Assembly: GCA_022818135.1 (NCBI GenBank)
Contig: JAFMSR010000010.1
Coordinates: 12,064,885 to 12,128,884 of the forward strand
Direction: 5' to 3'
Source of the DNA: Saxidomus purpurata
Lineage: Eukaryota > Mollusca > Bivalvia > Venerida > Veneridae
DNA length: 64,000 nucleotides
Shown here: positions 1-42,095 of the stretch, piece after piece
Position numbering within the stretch: the stretch's first letter is position 1
Layout of the letters: each line of letters opens with the position of its first letter
Translations under genes and position numbers: made by a program
Notes under the pieces: model-generated
Databases searched by the model: none
What the model saw: the letters and a program-made list of their open reading frames with translations, nothing else
Told to the model about the DNA's origin: nothing

Positions 1-128
1 ATTTTGGAGAAATTACATTTTTTCACCGGAAACTGTTAACGATAAGTTTTAACATCCAAAGTGATCCCAGGACTTTAAATAGCAACAGCTTATGTCTGAT
101 TCAAACTAATGCTTTATTTTGTACACAG

Positions 129-13486
<13,358 letters not shown>

Positions 13487-13805
13487 TTTCTCTTTGCTTC
13501 ATGTCTCCTCATAGTGCTCTACCATTTTCTTCACATATGGAAAAACATTTCTTTGTTAGAAAAAAACTCAATTTTATATCAATGTTAAAGATATGTATCA
13601 GAACAATGCTAAAAGATTTTAGCCTACCAGAATCCTCACAGTTGAAAATATTTTAAGAAATTGTTTGAATACTAGAACTGTATATCAGTTGATAGTCACA
13701 AACATAAGTTTGTAATTACAGAATACTAACACAAGGATAAAAGTGTGCTATACCAGTGTAAAAAGAAGTGTGCTGCAAATCGAAACCACCCACACTTAAG
13801 GCAGA

Positions 13806-13811
13806 AATAAA
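13806..13811 (+). other. Candidate poly(A) signal of PSMD2 copy 1
   Basis: First AATAAA after the stop codon at 13486, about 320 bases downstream. Others follow (for example in ATAAATAAATTAAAG near 14529), so the true 3' end cannot be chosen from sequence alone. Confidence 0.3.
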
Positions 13812-14250
13812 GAGTGATTAACTCATAAACATAATGCAAAGACTGCTTCATGTTCGATTCTTCCTAACATACTGGGACCAGTGTCTAGAAATGCAAAAAT
13901 ATTAGATAAAAAATCAGTAGTTAAATTCACAGTTCCATACTTTGTATTGATGCAGTTAGTAATGCATTGTCATGGAAGTGAAGATTCAGTGTCTTTGTAC
14001 ACAATCTGATGTAACACTGGCATATCACTGAACAGTTGCTTCAGATTGTTACACAGATGTAGGACTGAACAGTTTCATGACATTATTTTGCATTTTTGTG
14101 TGGGCTCTTAACTGTTTGCCATATTTAAAACAGAACTTTATAATTGAAACCTTTCTGTAAGGTTCTAAAATTATTTTTCTTTACATCAAACATTATTTTT
14201 GAGATGTAAATGGTGACTTTATCTGTGAACTACTGTTTATACTGTTTTAT

Positions 14251-14371
14251 GACCTGGTAAGCAGGTATCCTGTTGTATGACATTGTAAGCAGGAGTCTTG
14301 TTGTACAACATGGTATGCAGGTATCTGTTTTACAACCTTGTAAGCAGGTATCATGTATCACCTGGTAAGCA
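14251..14371 (+). repeat. Five degenerate 26-28-bp repeats in PSMD2 3' flank (copy 1)
   Basis: Units begin at about 14251, 14279, 14307, 14333 and 14359 and share GGTAAGCAGGTATC and TTGTA. The same array is in copy 2 at 35530-35653. Confidence 0.6.
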
Positions 14372-15559
14372 TGAAAAGAAATATTTCTTTCTAAAAGGCT
14401 TCAATGAGATAATTTGTGTTTTTCTGATGGTGTTTTTGACTGTCAGTATGATTTCGTAGGTTGAGATAAGCTTGAATATCAGTTTATCTAGAATACTTGG
14501 TGTGCATTTATTGCTAAATGTTTTGTGCATAAATAAATTAAAGTTTAATACTAATTGTAACTAAGTCTTGTCGTTCCTTGAACCATTTCTGAAGCAATGA
14601 TAATTTGTAGACCTATTACCAGAATGTTTTTATTGTAACTAGCCTGATTTATATATTATATGTTATTTGGTTTTTGACGTGGTATATGGGGATAAATTAC
14701 CCGCCTAGACCTATATTACCTGAGCTGTTAGGCAAATGAAAATAATCATGTCAGTCGTGTTGGAAATAATATACTTGTACTGCAAACTAGGAGATAATTG
14801 TATTGTAAGTAGCAGCTATACATGTATAGTTAATTGGTTTTGTTACCAAGCCAACCAGGATTCAGGTGTTGATTAACGAAGTTGGTGGTTGTGGCTTTAA
14901 ACCTCAACTTGAGGTTCCTTTTCGGGGTTTTAGATCGTGCTACTATCTTTTGTAAAACCTGTTTAAGGCCTTTCGTGATCAACTGTACGTCTTTTCATGA
15001 TAAGTGGAAAGGCAAGTCAGAAAATAATTTGACTTTAAATTTAAGAAGTTGCTAAGATGAGCACAATTGAAAGAATTTCTAGAATCAGAATTGAATGTGA
15101 AGATATTGAAGATTGAAAATTTCAAAAATGGCGGATCATGGGGCGGCCGTTTTGAATTTTGTATTGTCATAGTGCTCTAATAAAATATTCACGCATTTGC
15201 CATGTGATACTGTTAAATTAAAACGGCACCTACAAAAATATATTAAAATATGGTAACCTACATGACACTTGATGTTATGAAATTTAGATTAAAAATAATC
15301 CTGTGTAAATGAGATCAAAATTAAGTTTTGAAACGGGGCGTGTCTGTGAGTGCCTCATTTGCATAGTTTTTCATATAAGCACAATCTTTTATTTCTCATA
15401 ACTCTTCTAACTTTTAGCAGATTTCAGAAATTGTTTCAATTGTTTTGCTGTTGTGTTCGCAAGCTATCTCGGTTATATTCTGACTTGTGTTTCCCTTTAA
15501 ACGGAACACTATACTAGGTACACGTACAAATGTAGCTCATATTTGGAGGAAGATTTGGG

Positions 15560-15740
15560 GTAATAATAATAATAAATTCTTTATTTCAAGAAGGTGACAT
15601 ATTAAGGTTATACAAGAAGAAATAAAAGTATACACCTTATTTACAACATGGCCTATAAACAAATTAAAAGACAAAACACTGAAAATGTCCAGTTACACAC
15701 AATCATTCACGCATTGACAGACACTCAAAATAAACTTATT
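15560..15740 (-). repeat. ATT microsatellite with LINE-like 3' end (copy 1)
   Basis: TAATAATAATAATAAATTCT followed by TTATTTCAAGAAGGTGACAT reads on the minus strand as a 3' end with an ATT-repeat tail. Copy 2 counterpart at about 37556-37740. No reverse-transcriptase frame seen. Confidence 0.4.
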
Positions 15741-16490
15741 TTAAGTATTGTGTCATTAAAGCGTATGATAATTGATTAATTTGTAATACAACAAAAACAA
15801 TAATACATGTAATAAATGACAGTTGAATAAAGACAATTATTCACAAGTTGATTTATTAAGGTCATGGTCACTCAAAATAGGATCAACTATTTACTAACTG
15901 TCCTAGTCACTTCAGGTGTGAGTGAGGTAATCACACAAAACATTCAACTACTGTCTGACAGTTCATTGGCAGTGGTAAAGGAACCGCATTTAATGTTAGC
16001 ACTTGTTTTATTTCTGTAAACTAAAACGTGTAAAAGCAAGGGCTATTAGGAAATTAATACTATGTTTGCATGATTGAAGGCATTATGATTAAAAGCTGCA
16101 AACTAATGTGCGTGCGTGCATGCTATTTTAGTATTCCTTGAGGGTGCATTTCTCTGATATTCCCCCCCAATGTGGCTGTTTCTTGCACGCTCTTCTGAGC
16201 AGAAAGTGTTTATGGCGGTTTTTCAGATCATGTCGTCTTCAGTTAAGAAGTGACCCGTCGTAAGGCGCTAAGCCAATCCCTGACATTCTCAACCACCAAG
16301 GTCTTGCCTTCGGCAAAAGGAAAGGAAAATAACCTGCATAATATAAACGTGAACTTTGATTTGAAAGCTTATCTGTTTCCTGGCAGACTGTACGTGATTG
16401 GACCGCATATGTATGGTACAAAAAAGTACTCACAAATAAAGAAACATATAATTATTTATTATACTGTATACTGCAAGAGATAATCACGAA

Positions 16491-16538
<48 letters not shown>

Positions 16539-16573
16539 TAATCACGAACCTATATATATATATATATATATAG
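16491..16573. repeat. TA microsatellite, duplicated in copy 1
   Basis: Two TA tracts separated by a repeat of GATAATCACGAACCTATA. In copy 2 (38481-38500) there is one tract of about nine TA. A length polymorphism between the copies. Confidence 0.85.
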
Positions 16574-17465
16574 GTAAAGCTCCGTGATATAATTAAACAA
16601 AAGGTTACACAAATCCTTTCATATAATAAAATAGCATGTATTGCATGACCAGAATTCATAAATTCTGTTGAAATCTAGATAATTTAAAGTGCATCTGATA
16701 GCGGAAATAGAATAAAGTAACCCCTGAGGTGTTTCCGTGACAAGCATGGCAAAACTGGCTGAAATTATGTTATCTTTCCGGACACGCAGTGCCATTTAAT
16801 ATAAATCTTTGATCTTACAAAACCCTGAGTGTCTCTTTGTTTAGTTGAAAGGATTATACGGCTGTATACGTGGCAATTATAAATATGAAATGTAGACAGA
16901 ATCCTTAATTGGCTACAGTGGCGGATCCGGAGAAGGACCTAGTGAGGGTGGAGAGAGAGAGAGGGGGGTTCTACAAATTTTACTGCGAAATGACACATTT
17001 TTTAGCTTTCAGATGTTAACACAAAATACAGGCACGACGCAGAATTCGATTTTCTGTGAAATATTGCACGTCAAGATGAAAAGTTCTCTTGTACTCAAAT
17101 TCATCGTTTACCTAAAATGTCGCTATAATAATAAAGTGCTTTCATAAATACTTTAGTACCATTCTGAAAGTGTTATTAACTATAACTGATGTTTTTAGGA
17201 GGACCTTTTCACTTGCATCTACGCACGTGTTTAACGTGAAGGAATTTTCAACTTCATATGCCCTGAAGAGTACGGCCATTTAGTAATTATTTTGGCATCT
17301 TTGATCTGCTGTTCATGAGCAAAGGCAGTAATTTTTGTGTACTAATCAACTCTAAATGAATGCCTACACCCTGATAAAGGTATTGATTACTTGCAGAAGC
17401 AATTGGAGAGCGCACTCCATAAGCACATATTAATTTCTTGACGAAATTAAATGATTTCCCAGTTT

Positions 17466-17965
17466 NNNNNNNNNNNNNNNNNNNNNNNNNNNNNNNNNNN
17501 NNNNNNNNNNNNNNNNNNNNNNNNNNNNNNNNNNNNNNNNNNNNNNNNNNNNNNNNNNNNNNNNNNNNNNNNNNNNNNNNNNNNNNNNNNNNNNNNNNNN
17601 NNNNNNNNNNNNNNNNNNNNNNNNNNNNNNNNNNNNNNNNNNNNNNNNNNNNNNNNNNNNNNNNNNNNNNNNNNNNNNNNNNNNNNNNNNNNNNNNNNNN
17701 NNNNNNNNNNNNNNNNNNNNNNNNNNNNNNNNNNNNNNNNNNNNNNNNNNNNNNNNNNNNNNNNNNNNNNNNNNNNNNNNNNNNNNNNNNNNNNNNNNNN
17801 NNNNNNNNNNNNNNNNNNNNNNNNNNNNNNNNNNNNNNNNNNNNNNNNNNNNNNNNNNNNNNNNNNNNNNNNNNNNNNNNNNNNNNNNNNNNNNNNNNNN
17901 NNNNNNNNNNNNNNNNNNNNNNNNNNNNNNNNNNNNNNNNNNNNNNNNNNNNNNNNNNNNNNNNN
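17466..17965. other. Assembly gap, exactly 500 N
   Basis: A fixed-size run of 500 N, typical of a scaffolder placeholder, not a measured length. The left flank ends in the 3' flank of PSMD2 copy 1 and the right flank starts inside a PSMD2 intron. It hides nothing of known size. Confidence 0.98.
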
Positions 17966-18162
17966 TTCATTGCTATTATGTTATTATTACCAAATTGAAA
18001 CCTTTTCACAATAGCAGAAACATTTGCCTATATTAGGGTGAAAATATATTCCTATAATATTTCTTACACATGTGTGACATTGTTTCCATGGCTATGACTT
18101 GAACGTGTGTGTCGAATGTATGACTGCTACATGTTTTGACTAGTAAACTTTGCTTATTTCAG

Positions 18163-34824
<16,662 letters not shown>

Positions 34825-35529
34825 TTTCTCTTTGCTTCATGTCTCTTCATAGTGCTCTACCATTTTCTTCACATATGGAAAAACATTTCTTCGTTAGAAA
34901 AAAACTCAATTTTATATCAATGTTAAAGATATGTATCAGAACAATGCTAAAAGATTTTAGCCTACCAGAATCCTCAAAGTTGAAAATATTTTAAGAAATT
35001 GTTTGAATACTAGAACTGTGTATCAGTTGATAGTCGCAAACATAAGTTTGTAATTACAGAATACTAACACAAGGATAAAAGTGTGCTATACAAGTGTAAA
35101 AAGAAGTGTGCTGCAAATCGAAACCATCCACACTTAAGGCAGAAATAAAGAGTGATTAACTCAAACATAATGCAAAGACTGCTTCATGTTTAATTCTTCC
35201 TAACATACTGGGACCAGTGTCTAGAAATGCAAAAATATTAGATAAAAAATCAGTAGTTAAATTCACAGTGTCTTTGTACACAATCTGATGTAACACTGGC
35301 ATATCACTGAACAGTTGCTTCAGATTGTTACACAGATGTAGGACTGAACAGTTTCATGACATTATTGTGCATTTTTGTGTGGGCTCTTCACTGTTTGCCA
35401 TATTTAAAACAGAACTTTATAATTGAAACCTTTCTGTAAGGTTCTAAAATTAGTTTTCTTTACATCAAACATTATTTTTGAGATGTAAATGGTGACTGTA
35501 TCTGTGAACTACTGTTTATACTGTTTTAT

Positions 35530-35653
35530 GACATGGTAAGCAGTTGTCCTGTTGTATGACCTTGTAAGCAGAAGTCTTGTTGTACAACATGGTATGCAGG
35601 TATCCTGTTTTACAACCTTGTAAGCAGGTATCATGTTGTATCACCTGGTAAGC
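35530..35653 (+). repeat. Five degenerate 26-28-bp repeats in PSMD2 3' flank (copy 2)
   Basis: Counterpart of 14251-14371, with GACATGGTAAGCAG as the first unit and small internal differences. Confidence 0.6.
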
Positions 35654-36283
35654 ATGAAAAGAAATATTTCTTTCTAAAAGGCTTCATTGAGATAATTTGT
35701 TTTTCTGATGGTGTTTTTGACTGTCAGTATAATTTCATAGGTTGAGATAAGCTTGAATATCAGTTTATCTAGAATACTTGGTGTGCATATATTGCTTAAA
35801 TGTTTTGTGCATAAATAAATTAAAGTTTAATACTAATTGTAACTAAGTCTTGTCGTTCCTTGAACCATTTCTGAAGCAATGATAATTTGTAGACCTATTA
35901 CCAGAATGTTTTTATTCTAACTAACCTGATTTATATATTATATGTTATTTGGTTTTTGAGGTGGTATATGGGGATAAATTACCCGCCTAGACCTATATTA
36001 CCGGAGCCGTTAGGCAAATGAAAATAATCATGCCAGTCATGTTGGAAATAATATACTTGTACTGCAAACTAGGAGCTAATTGTATTGTGAGTAGCAGCTA
36101 TACATGTATTGTTAATTGGTTTTGTTGCCAAGCCAACCAGGATCCAGGTGTTGATTACCGAAGTTGGTGGTTGTGGCTTGTCAGCTTGAGGTTTCTTTTC
36201 GGGGTTTTAGATCATGCTACTATCGTTTGTAAATCCTGTTTAAGGACTTCCATGATCAACTGTACGTCTTTTCAAGATAACAT

Positions 36284-37009
36284 GCAGCGCTAATGTGCTA
36301 ACTGCACCAACTTGAGGTCAAAGGTCATAAGACTGTCTGCTGAAAACCTTGAAGAATTTTTATGAAAATGTAGTCAAATGTTTATCTCCGATACTAGCCA
36401 AAGTTCAAGGTCACATTTTTGTGTCAAAGATCAGTCTTGTTTACTACTTGAAGGATTTTAAGAAACTTAAAGTGATACTACCGCTCAAAGTGACCATCAA
36501 AATTTTAAATAAAACTAATCAGTGATTTATACTCCTAGAATAATAAACATTGCCATAGCTATAACCTAAAAATAACAATCTGTATAACAGTTTCATTCAC
36601 ATTGAATATAGAAGAAATCTGTAAATATCTTTTTTGACTATCCTAGTTAAAAATAAAAAAATCCACCCTCGTTGATATGTGTATTTGTCAATAATAGAAA
36701 TAACTTGATAAAACTTATTTCTTATATGCTTTAAAGCATCCGTGTGTTTTGAGCATCATTCTTAACTATAAACCAATGTGACCATTTTGAAGGGTAATAT
36801 AACTTTTAAGTTAAATATTCATCGTATCGAGCTTTGTTTTAAATTTGTTGGTTGAAGGCAAAGGTCCCACTAGAGGGGTGAAAGATCATGACCGGTGATA
36901 TTTAATGTTTTGCTATGTAACCCCTGAATTGTTGCAAAACCATGAATATATTGGAGCCCTTTTTGCATTGCATGTTTTATGTACATCTTCAAACTACAAC
37001 TTCAAAGGG
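36284..37009. other. About 0.73-kb segment present only in copy 2 3' flank
   Basis: Copy 1 passes from TCATGATAAG directly to TGGAAAGGCAAG near 15003. The extra DNA holds AGGTCAAAGGTCATAAG and GTTCAAGGTCACATTTT, resembling cores of the HINE-like elements, but no terminal hairpin is clear. Either an insertion in copy 2 or a deletion in copy 1. Confidence 0.5.
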
Positions 37010-39366
37010 AAAGGCAAATCAGAAAATAATTCGACTTTAAATTGAAGATACTAAGATGAAGACACTTGAAATAATCCCTAGAATCAGAATATTGAATGTG
37101 AAGATATTGAAGATTGAAAATTTCAAAATTGGCGGATCATGGGGTGGCCGTTTTGAAATTTTGTAATGTTATAGTGCTCTAATAAAACATTCACGCAGGT
37201 AATACTGTTATATTAAAACGGCACCTACAAAAATATATTAAAATACGGTAACCTACATGACACATGATGTTATGAAATTTAGATTAAAAGTAATCCTGAA
37301 TAAATGAGATCAAAATTAAGTTTTGAGACGGGGCGTGTCTGTGAGTGTCTCATTTGCATAGTTTTTCATATAAGCACAATCTTTTATTTCTCGTGACTCT
37401 TAACTTTTAGCAGATTTCAGAAATTGTTTCAATTGTTGTTGTGTTCGCAAGCTATCTTCCTCGGTTATATTCTGACTTGTGTTTCCCTTTAAGCGGAAAA
37501 CTATCCGAGGTACACGTACAAAGGTAGCTCATATGTAGAGGAAGATTTTGGGTAAAAATAATAATATTTTTTTTATTTCAAGAAGGTGACATATTAAGGT
37601 TATACAAGAAGAAATAAAAGTATACACCTTTACAACATGGCCTATAAACAAATTAAGAAACAAAACACTGAAAATGTCCAGTTACACACAATCATTCACT
37701 CATTGACAGACACTCAAAATAAACTTATTATAAGTATTGTATAATTAAAGCGTATGATAATTGATTAATTTGTAATACAACAAAACAATAATACATGTAA
37801 TAAATGACAGTTGAATAAAGACAATTATTCACAAGTTAATTTATTAAGGTCACGGTCACTCAAAATAGGATCAACTATTTACTAACTGTCCTAGTCACTT
37901 CAGTCACACAAAACATTCAACTACTGTCTGACAGTTCATTGGCAGTGGAAAAAGAATCGCCTTTAATGTTAGCACTTGTTTTATTTCTGTAAACCAAAAC
38001 GTGTAAAAGCAAGGGCTATTAGGAAATTAATACTATGTTTGCATGATTGAAGGCATCATGATTAAAAGCTGCAAACTAATGTGCGTGCGTGCATGCTATT
38101 TCAGTATTCCTTGAGGGTGCATTTCTCTGATATTTTACCCCCAATATTTGATAAATAAATGTGGTTGTTTCTTGCACGCTCTTCTGAGCAGAAAGTGTTC
38201 ATGGCGTTTTTCAGCTCATGTCGTCTTCAGTTAAGAAGTGACCCGTCGTAAGGCGCTAAGCCAATCCCTGACATTCTCAACCACCAAGGTCTTGCCTTCG
38301 GCAAAAGGAAAAGAAGTTAACCTTCATAATATAAACGTGAACATTGATTTGAAAGCTTTTCTGTTTCCTGGCTGAGACTGTACGTGATTGGACCGCATAT
38401 GTATGGTACAAAAAATGTACTCACAAATAAAGAATTATATAATTATTTTAAATACAGTATACTGCAAGAGATAATCACGGACCTATATATATATATAGGT
38501 AAAGCTCCGTGATATAATTAAACAAAAGGTTACACAAATCCTTTCATATAATAAAATAGCATGTATTGCATGACCATAATTCATAAATTCTGTTGAAATC
38601 TAGATAATTTAAAGTGCAGTTGATAGCAGAAATAGAATAAAGTAACCCCTGAGGTGTTTCCGTGACAAGCATGGCAAAACTGGCTGAAATTATGTTATCT
38701 TTCCGGACACGCAGTGCCATTTAATATAAATCTTTGATCTTACAAAACCCTGAGTGTCTCTTTGTTTAGTTGAAAGGATTATACGGCTGTATACGTGGCA
38801 ATTATAAATCTGAAATGAAGATAGAATCCTTAATTGGCTACAGTGGCGGATCCGGAGAAGGACCTAGTGAGGGTGGAGAGAGAGAGAGAGGGGGGTTCTA
38901 CAAATTTTACTGCGAAATGACACATTTTTTAGCTTTCAGATGTGAACACAAAATACAGGCACGACGCAGAATTCGATTTTCTGTGAAATATTGCACGTCA
39001 AGATGAAAAGTTCTCTTGTACTTAAATTCATCGTTTACCTAAAACGTCGCTATAATAATAAAGGAAGTGCTTTCATAAATACGTTAGTACCACTCTGAAG
39101 GTGTTATTAACTATAACTGATGTTTTTAGGAGGACCTTTTCACTTGCATCTACGCACGTGTTTAACGTGAAGGAATTTTCAACTTCATATGCCCTGAAGA
39201 GTACGGCCATTTAGTAATTATTTTGGCATCTTTGATCTGCTGTTCATGAGCAAAGGCAGTAATTTTTGTGTACTAATCAACTCTAAATGAATGCCTACAC
39301 CCTGATTGCAGAGCGCACTCCATAAGCACATATTAATTTCTGGACGAAATTAAATGATTTCCCAGT

Positions 39367-41945
39367 TTCCTACCAAATTACCTACGAAATTGCTTGGATA
39401 TGCACTAATTACGACGTTTTGATATTGTAGTTTTCTCGTAAAACAAGGTATTGTACTTAATTAAATTGATACTGCTTATTCTAACTTGTCTATGGTATAT
39501 TTCTATATTCTAATTCATAATTATTTCTAATTGGCCTAACGCCTCAGGCCAATGCGACTGTTTTCAGCACCGTCGAATAACATGGCCACTATTAATTCCA
39601 TTAAATTAATTGATGACAATTTCATGAATTAATTACGATGTATATACTATTTTTGCAGTATGTCTTTAACTCTTTTAGAAAGAAAAGTTGATATACATAA
39701 TAATTTTCAAACAACCGGAGGACGCTATTTTGAAACATCTGTATCGAATCTAGCATTTGTTTCCATGAATGTCTAGGAAAACGTAAACGTACAACTTGCT
39801 CATAAAGTTTTTTATTTTTTTTATTTTGATTAAAAAAGAGGGTCTCATATTGGCGCCCATAACATCACTACCGGGGATGAGTTCAAAGTTGGCGACGTCA
39901 GTTTTTACAAGACGATAACGCGTTCATCACATCAACAACACTGCGTTGTATACATTTATGGGTGGCTGATAACTAAGTACATGTACATTTGTAACAGTAT
40001 AACATAAAGTGATCATACTGCACTTTTCAACAATTCTATGAACAAACGCACGCATGAATTTAACCATAATTGTTCCGTGCAAGCGTGTTGGTCTAAGCTG
40101 CAAAAAAGGGATTTTCTTTTCAGTTTGAATTAATCCTATGCAAATTTGTACTTCTTTTCAGTCTCATCCGGTCCTGGAGGTGTAAGTGCATCGATACCAA
40201 GATAGAGCATATACGTGATAGAGCATGTACGTTCATCGGCTCTACGGGGTATTCGCCGTCAGTTTTATTAATTTCGTGGCGTCGGCAATTACGTAATATA
40301 CAAGTTTACTTCATTTGCTGATATACACACTTAAGTAGAAGTTGTAAAATATTTTACGGTCGCAAATTGTGGTGTATAGATCTATGTAAAGAAATCAATT
40401 AACATTTATGAATGTTGTGATTCAATGGGATGTGACAGGATTCCGGTTTGAGCTGGCTGAGTTACACCGATTAAGAAGGATCTCAGCAAGCTAAGGATCT
40501 TTTTCAGTGACACTGACATAGTGTTTCAATGTTGTCCCGGACACCACTGTGTAGGAATTATTAGAATCCGTGTTGAACAAACTCTGCTGTAGGGGTGTAT
40601 ACCTGTATTAGTTATATATGGAAAGGAGCATTTTGAATGAGGAAAGTAGATTATGTAAGTTTAATTTTTTTTATCATTTCACAAGTCGTCAAATTAATTT
40701 TTTATAAGTATTAATTGTATGGAGACGTTTTTAAAGATTTAAGGAATAGGGGAACACACATTTTCGTGTAAATCATCCAAAACAAAACACGCGTCGAAAA
40801 ATACACATCGGGCAGCTGTCATAGAATAACTTTATTTGAGGCTTCCAAGAAAACAAGGAAACTGAATGAAAAATCTTTTAAATTTGGTAGGGTGACTTTT
40901 TCATAGATTAACAAGCAAACATTTATTCATTTTAGCTGTTTCGTCCATAAGTACTTTTTCGAGTCCAAAGTTACGTTTACGACTTGGATGGGACAGACTG
41001 TAGTACTTTATCTTATTGTTACATGTTCCATAATAAAACTCTCTTGTAAGGTGATATAAGCACTCACAACTCAACAAGCATTCTCATAGCTGAAGATACG
41101 TTGAAAAGAGGTCAAAGTAAGTATGTAATAATTATATTAACGTTAGCAAGCAATTTACATGTGGTATCTACATATCGAAAATGATTCATATGTATAGGCC
41201 AAAGAAAGAGTCACCATAACATTAAACTAAGGTCTGTTTCATCTTTTTTGTTTACTAATCACATTAAATGGAGGTTTTAAAAACGACAACCTCTGTAGTT
41301 TCACAATTTAATGAAATGCAATGGGACTGTATTTCCAGACTTCATTTATTGGTGCTTCTTTCTCTATATTTGATTGTCACATGACATTTTTGTTCTCCCA
41401 CATGTACTTTGCAATTGATTTCCATGAGAATGAAACTGCACACCCTGTTTTATGAACCGTGATGGAGTTGATTGTTATATATGACTGTAATCATATATGA
41501 TAATAATTATATATAATAAACTTTTGAGAAAAAAATAACGCAACACAATCTCTGCACAATACGTTTTAGTCTTCGCGACCTTATCAAATACTTAACCGAG
41601 GAACAACACAGAATGATGCAACATACAAAACATATACTACACATATTATATACACTTGAACGTCATTTATTATTTTACGTTTAGTAATAAGGTAATTGAA
41701 AAATACTCTACGGAAAGTGCTTTTTTATCTTCCTTACCCCATATTATTTTTGAAAGTCACATGGAATTAAACTTAAGACGTGGCATATTCAATTAAAAGT
41801 TCATTTAACTAAATGTAATTACAGATATTTAAAAACTGAACACTAATTCTAAACACAAGAAAGTTGGTCAAGATCTAATTTCTATAATCTGTTCAACAAG
41901 TTTGTCAGAGTGTCTGCTCAATTCACCGTCAACATGAATCTCTGA
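39367..41945. other. Intergenic region between convergent PSMD2 and the receptor gene
   Basis: Unique sequence with no exon I can support. A short hairpin, TTGGCC-TAACGCCTCA-GGCCAA, lies at about 39531. The receptor 3' UTR should occupy the right end. Confidence 0.5.
41666..41671 (-). other. Candidate poly(A) signal of the GABA-B-like gene
   Basis: AATAAA on the minus strand about 275 bases past the stop codon. Position and sense fit, but several AT-rich hexamers nearby would do as well. Confidence 0.35.
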
Positions 41946-42095
41946 TTAGTTCAGATCTAAATCAACATTACTTTCTTGAACACTCAAATCTGCATTTTTC
42001 CTAAACACAACGTAATTCTCGCCACTTTTGTACAAATGTAAATCTCCAGTCATCTCTAACAATGTCTTCTTCAACTTCGCCATCGCAATAGTCTC
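41946..42095 (-). CDS. GABA-B-like receptor terminal exon with stop
   Basis: Reads ETIAMAKLKKTLLEMTGDLH, then LYKSGENYVVFRKN, and ends in VDLDLN before TAA (41946-41948). Acceptor TTTCAG. It continues the coiled coil for about two heptads and then stops, so the cytoplasmic tail after the coil is only about 30 residues. Confidence 0.82.
   Translation of the reverse strand, partial: ETIAMAKLKKTLLEMTGDLHLYKSGENYVVFRKNADLSVQESNVDLDLN

Larger units (their letters stand above)
13487..17465 (+). other. PSMD2 copy 1 3' UTR and flank, no further gene seen
   Basis: Stop at 13486; the 3' UTR limit is unknown. It holds the repeats listed above and no credible exon. A sequence CAGTGGCGGATCCGG at about 16916 resembles a common DNA-transposon end, but I found no partner end. 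Confidence 0.6.
34825..39366 (+). other. PSMD2 copy 2 3' UTR and flank, parallel to 13487-17465
   Basis: Collinear with copy 1 flank by SNP-level similarity, apart from the 36284-37009 segment and small indels. Similarity to copy 1 ends only because copy 1 runs into the gap. Confidence 0.6.

Noticed and set aside
17287..18014. Open frames across the first N gap
   Set aside because: Their length comes from undefined bases; the same holds for frames over 43929-44590.
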